Shown here piece after piece: positions 38,107-48,150 of a stretch of DNA of 64,000 nucleotides (positions are counted from its first letter, which is position 1; each line of letters starts with the position of its first letter). The position numbers were made by a program, and so were the translations under genes. This DNA comes from Sternotherus odoratus. Its lineage: Eukaryota > Chordata > Testudines > Kinosternidae. The DNA is taken from positions 12,709,845-12,773,844 of the forward strand of contig JAVMKO010000022.1 of the NCBI GenBank assembly GCA_032164245.1, in the 5' to 3' direction. Below the pieces are notes generated by a model. The model saw nothing but the letters and a program-made list of their open reading frames with translations, did no database searches and was not told the DNA's origin.

Positions 38107-38300
38107 CCATTTGCAGTGTTGAGGTAGCTGTGTTGGTCCCAGGATATGAGATACACAAGATGAATGAGGTAATATCTTTTACTGGACCAACCTCTGTTGG
38201 TGAAACAAGGACGCTTGAGCTCCCCGGAGCTTGAAAATTTGTTTCTCACCAACAAACATTGGTCTAATAAAAGATTCGACCTTTCCCACTTTCTGTTTGT
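38107..38300. mobile_element. Second Penelope-like terminal-repeat family
   Basis: 'gaggtagctgtgttggtccc', 'gaggtaatatcttttactgg' and 'accaacctctgttggtgaaa' are followed by an inverted partner ('tttctcaccaacaaacattg', 'gtctaataaaagattcgacc'). The layout (palindromic arms around an agctc...gagct stem followed by GAAA) parallels the main family, but the sequence is distinct. The CTGANGA box is lost. Confidence 0.65.
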
Positions 38301-38545
38301 GATTCAGGGAGTAGAACTATCTATCCATTCACCCTGTAGCACTTCTAATTTATCTCTCATTATGACATGTGAACACCCACCCTGGATACAAAAAGTGAAT
38401 AAATGAAGGAAAGTTATGTACAGTTTCTATCAGTTGTCCAACAAATGTGATAACACCTATCTATCATTTCCCATAACATCTCTCCATGCCTTAGGCACAG
38501 CAGAATGAGGATTTCAAATCATTTGCAGACTTGTATGTCTAGCTA

Positions 38546-38582
38546 AGATATATATATATCTTATTATTATTTATTATTATTA
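38546..38582. repeat. AT/ATT simple repeat
   Basis: An alternating AT tract leads into ttattattatttattattattat. Confidence 0.9.
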
Positions 38583-38867
38583 CTGGTAAGGCAGTGATGT
38601 GGAACTGACAACATTCAGCCCATGATCAAAGTGTTAAGAAATGCATACCGTCTGTATGTTTTCTCTTTGTGATAAAACTGACAACTTGATACAATACTAG
38701 TTGGATGGGAACAGGGGAGTAGTATGAAGCTAGCCGCTGTGAGTACACTGAGTTTCTCCGCCCCTCCCTTTGGGTTACCATACCTCAGACATTTCATTTA
38801 TCATGTAATGATTATGTCAATCAATCAACCACAATCATTTCATTGTGGTGGCACTTCAACCAGATAT

Positions 38868-38945
38868 GGGCCTCATTGTGCTAGAAACTATGCAGATACA
38901 ATCCCTGCCCCACAGAGCCTATCATTTAAAGACTGCAAGCTTCAA
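38868..38945 (-). repeat. SINE/L2-like 3' tail (antisense)
   Basis: 'gggcctcattgtgctagaaa', 'ctatgcagatacaatccctg' and 'ccccacagagcctatcattt' form the antisense counterpart of the tail family listed at 3640. Confidence 0.6.
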
Positions 38946-39627
38946 AAAAGTATTTCAAACAACATTAGTGTGTGTATGAAATTCCATGGGGTGATATAAT
39001 TGATCTAAATTGGTACCTGCCTGAAGGATGCTGTGTTTTGGGATGAAAATTGGCAGTATTTTTTTCTTAACCAGATGGGCTGTTTCTAGCATTCCACTGG
39101 GTACCACATAACGCTGGGTTTTTCAGGGTGCTGTGGAAGTGGCTCTAGAATGTGGGATGAGTTTCACAGCTTTGCCTGACTGACAGGAACAGTCACGATA
39201 GCTGGGTGGCTTATGGCTTAAAGAAAACCGGCAGTGACTAGTTACAAAAGCTTGGAGAGTGATACATGTTTCATAACACACCAAATGGGGTCTTTCTGCA
39301 CATGGAACAGTAACACCCTGCAAGAGAGGAAAGCGTGGGTAATTCTGCCCTTATGACATCTCAGTTATTCTTTTTGCCTGCATATTTATGAGAAACACAG
39401 GAAATATACTACTGGACCATGGGGCAATAGCCTCTCTCTCCCCACTGCTAGTTAGAAAGCCAGCATGGGTCTGAAACCCAGGCGTACAGAGAAGCAAATA
39501 CCTCCATGCTGCCATCCCGCCAAGATAGTGGCTGCTATTCCCCTACTCACAAGGTGCTGTGGACGCAGACTCTAGGAAGTCCCACCACAAGGGCTCTGAT
39601 AGGCAGCAGTTTCCTGGCTCCTCTCCC

Positions 39628-39635
39628 TATATAAA
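39628..39635 (+). promoter_or_regulatory. Isolated consensus TATA box
   Basis: tatataaa, flanked by GC-richer DNA (ctctcccta before, cccaagggg after), is the best TATA match I noticed in the window, and it is far from the KCND3 promoter. It may belong to the U3 of a solo LTR or to an unannotated transcript. No LTR ends (TG...CA with TSD) could be fixed. Confidence 0.35.
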
Positions 39636-40789
39636 CCCAAGGGGCAGTGGAGGGAGCGTTTAGGCAGAAGAGAGGCCTAAGGAGCACAGTCCTGATCCTA
39701 TCTCGATCATTACTTCACTACAGTCTGCAGGTCCTTGGAGTTGAAGGGGTTTGGATTTGGGGCTGTCTCCAACTTTCACAGCATGTTACATTTTCCCCAG
39801 TACACTTGTAGATTTCCCAACTTGAAATGAAACCCTCATAGACAGCTGCGTTCTGCCACTTGCTTCCAAAAGGAGTGAGGGGAATGCCATGGATGGATGG
39901 TGCGCAGAAGCCCTGCTATCCAGTCAGCAGCTGCAGCCTTTTCTGCTCCACTGACCTTAATGATAAGAGCTCATCCATGATAGCACAGAGAGATGACCCT
40001 AGAAGGGCAGTAGTGATTCCGGATCAATGCTTTGATTTATTGTGCTCTGTATTGCTGGGGATGTGGTGTGGCTTTTTCAACCCAATATTCTTTTTTTCCC
40101 CATGCACTTTGCCACACGCTTCCTCCATTTCTTTTCCTGCAGCAGGAGAAGTAAAAAAAACCAATGTGGCTAGTAATACTGCCCAATTGCAACATCTCAT
40201 CAGGGATGGTGCTTAATTGACCATGCTCCACATCATCACCATTCAAGCATTTAAGTAATGAGAGTCCAGTGTTAACAACATTCCTGATTACATACAGGAC
40301 TGTGTGTATTGAGAGGTAGCTTACTGGAAAACAAAGCCAGGGTGAGCAAGGAACATCGGGCTGTTCAGAAGCAGATTGGTGGGCTGGCTGAAATAAAGGT
40401 GGCACAGGGTCCATTAGCAGCGCACGGAGTGGAGCTGCCTGGATGCTTGTGACCTGCTTGTGAGATAATGGAACCTGCACAGTGTGTGACTTGGTTGAAA
40501 GGCTTATGCGGATGCTTTCTAGAAAGCCGTTTAGACACAGCTCTGTTTTTTCCCTCACGTATTTTCACCATTTCTGTAACGATGCCCGTTATTACCAGGG
40601 ATTTTTGCATGGGAAGAGGATCACTTCTGCAGGGGAATTCATCTAGGCTAGGCTGGTTTTCAGAGGGGCTGAGCACTCTGAAATGTCCACAGCAACACCA
40701 CTAGCAGAGTTTTTCTGGATCTGGCACTTCGGGTGTTACTGCAATCAGAATAAGGCCCTCAGAATCATCAGGATTTTGCCCCTTTACAG

Positions 40790-40985
40790 TATCTTTCATC
40801 TGTGGCTTTCAAGCACTTCGTAAGTATCAGCGAATTAAGCTTTGTAAAATCCTGAGTTAGTAGGAACATGTTGCTATACCCCTTTTACAGATGGATAAAC
40901 TGATACACAGATCAGTGGAGGATCCAGTTCCTTCATTATCAGTAAACCAGGCCTGAGTCTCCCCTTTCTTATGCCCTGTAAATTA
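40790..40985 (-). repeat. MIR-type SINE (antisense)
   Basis: 'ctttcaagcacttcgtaagt', 'cccttttacagatggataaa', 'ctgatacacagatcagtgga' and 'aaaccaggcctgagtctccc' follow the MIR reverse-complement order. Confidence 0.65.
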
Positions 40986-41989
40986 GATAACGTCATTGAA
41001 GCTAGTGCAGTTAAATCAGTGCAAAGGTGAGTGAGAGGACAATCAGACCTCTTGACTTTAAGCTGAAAACCCTATATGTGTTTGTGTTGTGCTGCCTACA
41101 ACTGTCCCTCAATTGTCTTGTGGTCTAGGTAAAGTGGGACTTCGTGTATCTTTCTGTATCTGACTATTTCAGACATAGTTTTGTTTGCAAGGTTCTATGC
41201 CTAACCAGTTGGGAAGTTTTACAAGTATGAGCCAACCACAATTACAAAACACCAAACCAAGCAAAGTATGTGCTGCTTGCACCTCTTTAATTTCAAAATC
41301 ATTGCTTTGATGGTGACCATTTAACACAATCTCCCACTTATCTGGAAGTTGAGAAAGCAATTAAAGAAGAATAATGATAAATGTTTCATTTTAAAATTAT
41401 TGGATTATTTTTATGGTTATGAGACTGGAGTCATGCTGAGGATTTCAACGCCTGAGTCAACATTACAGTAAATTGCAATTGTGGTTCCTTCGTGGCTCAT
41501 AACTAGTAAATCAGATTTATGGAAACATACATTTACTGCAAATTTAAGAAGTTGTTCTTTAATTTTTTTAAGTGTGTGTGTTAAATCATGTCAATGGTCA
41601 AAAGGAATATAGACAGCCTGCTTTGCTTTCGTTTATGAGAATCAATGCTGTACCACAGGGAGCTTTTTTCCTCTGCTTTGCTGATTTATTCTGCTTTTTA
41701 TTATTGGTTATGGGTTCCCCCCAGTTAAGTGTCTGGCACATACACTAAACAAGTATATACTGGGCCTGGCTCGCCCAGGGATTTGCACTTCATGTAGTCA
41801 GCAACTCCTGAGCTGAGTGAGTGAAAGACTACCACTCGGATTTGTTAGTGCTTTACACAGGGATGTAACTGACTGCACAATATGGATGGCATGAAGAATC
41901 AGGCCCATTACCTTGTGTCACATAGTGCCCAACTCATCAAACCATTCTGCTATAGCTGCAGGGAATGTGATCTACAGGTAGAGGTGACA

Positions 41990-42110
41990 AGGGGTCAAGC
42001 CGCCTGGCCTGGGTTCTCTTCCTGGTTCTGACACTGACTTCCTCGTCACTCAGCTCTTCTCACTGTCTGTGCATGTGACTTGCCCAAGGTCACCCAGCCC
42101 AACGCCAGTA
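41990..42110 (+). repeat. MIR/CORE-type SINE fragment
   Basis: 'gcctggcctgggttctcttc', 'ctggttctgacactgacttc' and the later 'gacttgcccaaggtcaccca' are MIR-core words. They are mixed in orientation, so this may be two overlapping fragments. Confidence 0.5.
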
Positions 42111-43546
42111 CAGCCAGGAAGGGAATGAATGCTGGTTACCTCCACCCCAGCCCCTGGGGCCCAGCCGGCCACTGAACCATGCTATATTATAATTAACATG
42201 ATGATGAGTTATCCCTAGTGTCTTAATGCTCTGGCATCTGCACTGTGTCACACATACTAATAGCAATACCCTGGACCAATTGGCTGGCCCTGAGCAGGAG
42301 ACCTGTGGTTACTCCTGAATTAAGATCCATACAGGAAACTCTGTTCTCTTTCTAACATAGTACTTGGACAATAACTTATTTCTCTTTGTTTAATTGGAGA
42401 CACTGAGCAATGTGAAGCCATTAGCAGGAATTTACCAGCACTAATTACTGCTAAAATGGGTATGGCTGGGTTAGCAGACATAAGAAAGAGATTGTGTGGT
42501 GGTGGCGGGGAAATTCTGTCTATTTGGCCCTCATGAGCAGAGTTTCTGGGAACCCTCTTTGACGAGGGCAGAGAAAGTATCCTGCCTTGCACAGGAGAAT
42601 TAAAACAGGGAGGTTCTCAGAGTTACAAGAGGGAGTTGTCCAAGTCAGAAGAGGAGAGACCTTCTGAGCTGACAGAACTCCACAGTCCCTAGCTAAAGAG
42701 CTGACTGTAGTCCTTGGGCAAAGCCCTTTGTTCTTAGTAAGTCTTGGCACCAGATTGCTTATGGCCACGGCTGTCCTGTGGCGGCCCACTCTGCCTCCTC
42801 AAAAGCCAATATTTGTCTTTATTCCAATATGTCCTTCATTCCTGTGTTTTCCAGTCTTTTGGGGCGGCTGTACCAGTTTTGCCAAGTGGAGACCACAGGT
42901 GCGCAGGCCCGTATCCCGTCTTGGAAGAGAGTCTAATTCTAATCCAACCCAGACTGGGGGTTGGAGCAGTTTGAGCTCAGAGGCTGAACTGGAACATGCT
43001 CAGGGTCTTGCACACTCTTCTCTAAGAGCCTGACTGTGGCACTGAGCTGCTGGTCTATCCATCCTGGGCGCAAAGAGAAGCTGTCCCACACTGAGGGGGA
43101 GCCAGGGGAAATATCTTCCACAGGAGACACAATTGCTTCTGGAGGACGAGGAGTGTGAAGGTGCATCATCCCAAGGGATAGTGCAGTATACCAGGGAATG
43201 CCATTCTCCATGCCCAGACAGCTCTAGGCCCTGTCTCCTTCCCATTTCTCTGGGAGCACACGGGGGTGTGGTCCCGGGATCACTGAATGTAAGATTTGTA
43301 CTTCCCCCGCATATTGCAGATGGGGTACAAGTGGGAGGGGGCTGGCTCCTCGTCTCCTCCCAACACACACACCTTATGCAAGCTTCAGAGATAATTTGGG
43401 CCTGCGGGAGGAGAGGAGTGCTGGAGTCACACCGATGGCATGCAAGCCAGGGTTGTAAGTTGCAACTCCAAAACATAGTCCTAAAGTTCTAGCCTCCTTG
43501 TGGCGGGTTTGAGTTCCATGCTCCTTTCTGCCATCCAGCATGGTGA

Positions 43547-43813
43547 TTGCAAAAGGGACAGAGTCCTGTGGCACCTTATAGACTAACAGATGTATTAGAG
43601 CATAAGCTTTTGTGGGTGAATACCCACTTTGTCAGATGCGTGCAGTGGAAATGGACTGCACTGCATGGAAATTTCCACTCCATGCATCCGACAAAGCAAG
43701 TATTCACCCATGAAAGCTTATGCTCTAGTCGAATATGACTGTTAGTCTATAAGGTGCCACAGGACTCTTTGTTGCTTTTGCAGATCTAGACTAACACGGC
43801 TACTCTGATGCTT
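43547..43813. mobile_element. Penelope-like palindromic element
   Basis: Left arm 'gagtcctgtggcaccttata' ... 'gagcataagcttttgtgggt' is opposed by right arm 'cacccatgaaagcttatgct' ... 'tataaggtgccacaggactc'. The central hinge near 43640-43680 contains further small inverted pieces (gcagtggaaat / atttccact). The flanking atggtga (43540-43546 and 43814-43820) is a probable TSD. The hammerhead-like core is damaged (CCGACAA). Confidence 0.85.
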
Positions 43814-44489
43814 ATGGTGACTACATGATCCACAATCCTACGGGTGTGATTTGAGTAAGGGGAGGATTTTTTGTTACTATAGTAACATAGTGACTTAAGC
43901 AGCTCATTTCCTGATTAAACTTTTCCATAAGGCCAGGGAAATATTAAAAATGAAAATAGAAGGCCCCGCTTTTAGTAAAATGCAATTTCCCCCCTCCTGC
44001 TGCTTAATTATCACAGAGAGGATAAAAGTAGCAAAAAGTCTCACTGAAGAGCAGATGAATGCATTGTTCGGCAAGCTCTGTTCCCTTTGAAATTGCATCT
44101 ACTCTACCTCTCTGCACTCCCTATCTTCTTTTAGAGAGTCAGATTCAAGGACACAGGCTGAGGCGAGTCTATACTTGTGCTTTTAAAGAAATACTGCTAG
44201 CCACATCCTCCTCTGATGTAACTCACTATTGTTCCATTGGCTTCTCTAGATCTATACTGATGAGGATCTAGTCTCCAACGCAGTATCCATCAGATTAGCC
44301 TAATTGTATGTTATAAAATGTTAAGTGTGATTGTGCTCTCATTCAGGGGAGCCCCAAGAAATTTTTCATGTGATATGCCCCAGGCTCTCCACCACCCCTC
44401 TCCTGGGTGACTTCCTGGAGAGGTCATCTCCTGCAGCTCTTGAGTCTGGTGCTGAGCCAGTCTCATAGACCACCAACCTTGCTTACTCC

Positions 44490-44625
44490 TCCTGCCGAGG
44501 TGGAGTACAGCTGTCGATTCGGGGATCAATTTATCACATCTAGATGAGACGCGATAAATCAATCCCTGGTGCATCGAGCGCTATCCACCGATCCGGCGGG
44601 TAGTGTAGCCGTACTCTTAGAAAAA
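44490..44625. repeat. GTCTACAC-family MITE fragment
   Basis: 'gtcgattcggggatcaattt' ... 'gataaatcaatccctggtgc' pair as inner palindromic arms around 'atctagatgagac'. The end 'cggcgggtagtgtagccgta' matches the copy at 57001-57185. The left terminus was not found. Confidence 0.6.
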
Positions 44626-45944
44626 CATGGGCTCTGACTTTTGTGTTGATACGATGTGAAAAACCTCTAGCTCCGCCTTTATCTTTCAGCCTTCTTCCTA
44701 ATGGCAGACAGGGTCTGGGCAAAGACTGTTCAGATATTTTGGCCTCAAACAAAACATGCCAGAGAAAGATGCCTGCCGCAAGTCAATCCATAGCTCCGAT
44801 GTGCCAAGAGCCACTATGAATACAAATGCCAATAAAGCAAAACTAGATTTATGTATTTCTCTTGAAAAAGATTTAAAATAATTTCACTTGCTGATAAATT
44901 GTATAACTCAGGTTCAGGCTTAATCTAACTTTTTGTGAATTATTTGATCCATTAAGATCATTATTTCTGTCTAGTCCTGTCTAAGTGAAGTCTCTTGGCT
45001 AAGGGGGAAGGCTCTTTGTGAGTGTGTGAATTGTTAAATGAAGACTAACCTGGAATTCAAATCTTAAGACTCAGTGGAGACCTTTGATATGCAAAGAAGG
45101 GTTTCATTATTCCGTTATCTTAAACTTGCTCAGGACAGAAGCAATGGCTGATAACTTGAAAGGGAATGATGTTAGTATTTTTGGATAAGTCCTGTGTTAA
45201 ATGCAAGTATTTCAGGACTGGAAAATCTCCCATTTAAGCTCCTCAATTGGCATGGAAGAGAGATTAATGCTCGCATCTTTCTGAGCTTGAAAATCTCTTG
45301 ACCAGAGTTGAATCACATAAGTGTAGCTGAGTCTTTGCTTCCTAACAAGCTTGAAGACCTATCCAGCCCTCACCCAATTAAAGGGATTTGGGTAGGTTCA
45401 GGCCTTTTGCCAGGATCCAGTTGTTAATGATCTTTGCTTCTTTGCTTCATTCTGAAAAGAATGGAGTTCCCTGGCTTTGGGGCTTGTTTTTTTAGTCTTT
45501 GTTACACTAGAAAAAAATCTGCTCAACAGTAAATGTATATTCGATCATCCCCACCAGCAATATCAATTACATCTTGTGCCTATAAAAGCACCACTTTAAC
45601 CAGGTGATGCAGGTGAAGGTATAAGCTGGACTCAAACTGGGGGGAAAAGAAGTAGCAAGCTCCACCCATCTGAGATGCCAGAATGAGTCGCTAATCACGG
45701 TAAATGGTAGTGATGTTCAAAACATGACCACATGTGCTGTGCAGTACCAAGGAGGGCCTTTTGCATCTTATTTATACAAGCAAAAGGCACTGTTACAAAA
45801 CATGTTAGCTCACATAATGTTAAACACAATTTTGCCCTTAGTAATACCGGCAACGCTAAGGATAAGCACAATCAACTAACGCCTTTTAAAATACAACAGT
45901 CCTCCTCCACCCAAAGAGAAAACAGTAAAATGATCAGAAGTGGC

Positions 45945-46065
45945 TAGAAATTTCAGTGGCTTAATTTCGGATGCCCAGATGGAGACTTCTTTAAAAAAGC
46001 ACGATTTTCAGAAAGCGCTGAGGACCCACTCTCTGAAAATCAGACCTTTCATGAGTCCTAAATTG
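45945..46065. repeat. Ancient 'ttttcagaaagcgctgag' repeat fragment
   Basis: 'acgattttcagaaagcgctg' followed by 'aggacccactctctgaaaat' 'cagac' is a fold-back layout similar to 63445-63540. It sits just left of the Penelope-like copy at 46081. Confidence 0.45.
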
Positions 46066-46080
46066 AAGCACACAAAATCA

Positions 46081-46330
46081 GTAGAGGTAACAAAGTCCTG
46101 TGGCACCTTAAAGACTAACTATAAAGTTTTGAAGCATAAGCTTTCGTGGGCTAATACCCACTTCGTCGGATGCAAGCAGTGGAAGTGTCCAGAGGCAGGT
46201 ATAGAAAAGTAGGCAAGAACCAGGTGGGAGGTAACAAGGTTAGTCCAATTAGGCTGAACCAGCTTGTTATCTCCAATCAGGGAGGGTGGGTTATTCTTCT
46301 AGCAGTTGAATGGGGGGTGTGAACATGGAG
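46081..46330 (-). mobile_element. Penelope-like 3' end with adjacent body
   Basis: Unlike the palindromic copies, this one runs straight from the terminal repeat ('aacaaagtcctgtggcacct' ... 'acccacttcgtcggatgcaa') into element body ('aggcaggtatagaaaagtag', 'taacaaggttagtccaatta', 'ttctagcagttgaatgg'). The element sense is the minus strand. The reverse-transcriptase region is not reached. The long frame in it is not a gene. Confidence 0.78.
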
Positions 46331-46794
46331 AGAGGCGTTACTGTTGAACACTTTTAGCATCATGAACACAACACATTCCCCTGATTTAGACAAGCCCTAG
46401 CTGTGTGTCAGAAAAGAGCAATAGATCCCAGAATGATGTAGCAGAGCATTAAATTCAAACCAGCTTAAACAGGAATTTGGGTGAATTTGTTTTCCATTTG
46501 AACAGGTTATTGATTTCAAATAGAGACGGATGGAATGAGAACTTTAATATTGATTGAAACTAGTAACCCTTCACGATTCCATGGCACCTTTGACTTGAAT
46601 ATCTGTGTTTACAGACTTCAATCAGTTCTCATAACATGCCTTTGAGGCTGTGAAGGGTTATTAGTCAAACTGGTAAACCAGGAAAATGAAAATACTCTTT
46701 TTTTTGACCTCTTTCTCTCTCTCTTTGCCCGTCACCCCATCTACACTGAAATGTTTGATGCATGTTATCACCAACCATTTGACTCCTTTGACCA

Positions 46795-46895
46795 AACTGA
46801 TTATCTTTATTTTTAGCAATGGGTAAGTTGAGGAACAGAGTTCAGTGAATGGTCAAAGATCACACATCAGGTCAATCCCAGGAGTTCTGCACATC
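46795..46895 (-). repeat. MIR-type SINE fragment (antisense)
   Basis: 'caatgggtaagttgaggaac', 'agagttcagtgaatggtcaa' and 'gatcacacatcaggtcaatc' give the reversed MIR core. Confidence 0.55.
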
Positions 46896-47148
46896 TGAAA
46901 ATACTGTGGAAATGTATTACAATGAGATCATGATCTGGGGCATATTTCGGTCCTAGGACAAGACGCCTATACCCACTTGGATAAGTCCTCTTCTTAAAAA
47001 GCGAAGAATAGCAGATATCAGAACTGCTGTTGTCTCAGATACAGCCTTTTTTTACAGGTCTGACAAATCCCCAGGCTGCCGCAAGTTAGTTGCCTTGTGC
47101 ATCACTGCTTGTCATTCCCTGCACTGGCAAGGAGGAGATGTTTTGGAG

Positions 47149-47435
47149 CAGGGAGTCTCAAACTTCACTGCATTACGACTCCCTTCTGACCACAAAAATT
47201 ACTACATGACCCCCGGAGTGGGGACTGAAGCCTGAGCCTGCCTGAGCCCCGCCGCCCTGAGTGGAGGGGCCAAAGCCTGGACCCCATCACCCCAGGGGCC
47301 TGTAACCTGAGCTCTGCTACCTAGGGCTTGGGCTTCAGCCCTGGGCCCCAGCAAGTGTAAGCCAGCCCTGATGACCCCATTAAAATGGGGTCATGACCCA
47401 CTTTCGGGTGGCAACCCACAGTTTGAGAGCTGCTG
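47149..47435. mobile_element. hAT-type MITE
   Basis: The left end cagggagtctcaaac and the reverse complement of the right end, cagcagctctcaaac, match at 12 of 15 positions. Flanks ttttggag (47141-47148) and gtttggaa (47436-47443) are an imperfect 8-bp TSD. The interior contains a strong stem (ccccattaaaatgggg) and no transposase frame. It is a different subfamily from 9582-9871. Confidence 0.78.
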
Positions 47436-47954
47436 GTTTGGAACATCCAGGCCACCTTTAACTTGAATGGTTCCTGACCTGTCTTTGTGCCTTGTTCATT
47501 CCTTGCTGCTGGGGTCAGGTCCATCACGCTTGCCGAGGTGGAGTTGTTTGGAAGAGCTTTTGATTTGTTTTTTCTTACCTAACTCTCTGTATCTTTTAGG
47601 GAGCAATTCAAACTGGGACTCCCCATGCACCAGTGACAGGCCCAGCAAAGACCTCCAGAATAGCAGGTTAGTGTGACCCCCTCCGTTTTTCTATCCTATT
47701 TAAAAGTTTATAGCTATATCCATTTTAAAAACTGATATGGCTAATGTATATCAACTACTTATTGCACCGACTTGTGGTCTAATTTACACCAGTGGAAATC
47801 CAGATTAATCCTATTAGCATCAGTGGAGCTACTCCGGATTAATACCAGTATAAATGAGAACAGAATGTGGCCCATTGGCCAGTCTATACTGAAATTACTC
47901 TCCCTGTCAATCCACTGTGTTCTGCACCATAGAAAGTCTCAGTATACACTGTGA

Positions 47955-48150
47955 TAGGTTTCAGAGTGGTAAAGCTGTGTTCGTTTGGATCTGCAAAAAG
48001 AACAAGGAGTCCTTGTGGCACCTTAGAGACTAACAAATGTATTTGGGCATAAGCTTTTGTTGGTTAAAAGTGGGTTTTAGTCCACGAAAGCTTATGCCCA
48101 AATACATTTGTCAGTCTCTAAGGTGACACAAGGACCCCTCGTTCATTTTC
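47955..48150. mobile_element. Penelope-like palindromic element
   Basis: 'gtggcaccttagagactaac', 'aaatgtatttgggcataagc' and 'ttttgttggtt' are opposed by 'tccacgaaagcttatgccca', 'aatacatttgtcagtctcta' and 'aggtgacac'. The arms are nearly touching and the hammerhead-like box is missing. The left side carries the longer end 'tttcagagtggtaaagctgt'. Confidence 0.85.

Noticed and set aside
38868..40200. Endogenous retrovirus around the TATA box at 39628
   Set aside because: No paired LTRs, primer-binding site, or gag/pol-like frames were seen; only a solo LTR remains conceivable.
40037..40558. 173-codon minus-strand frame
   Set aside because: No recognisable domain, biased neither like coding sequence nor toward any retroelement protein I know. 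It is isolated in intergenic DNA.
43000..43476. 158-codon minus-strand frame, Cys/Pro-rich
   Set aside because: No family resemblance, no splice or promoter context, and overlapping frames on the other strand. Considered chance.
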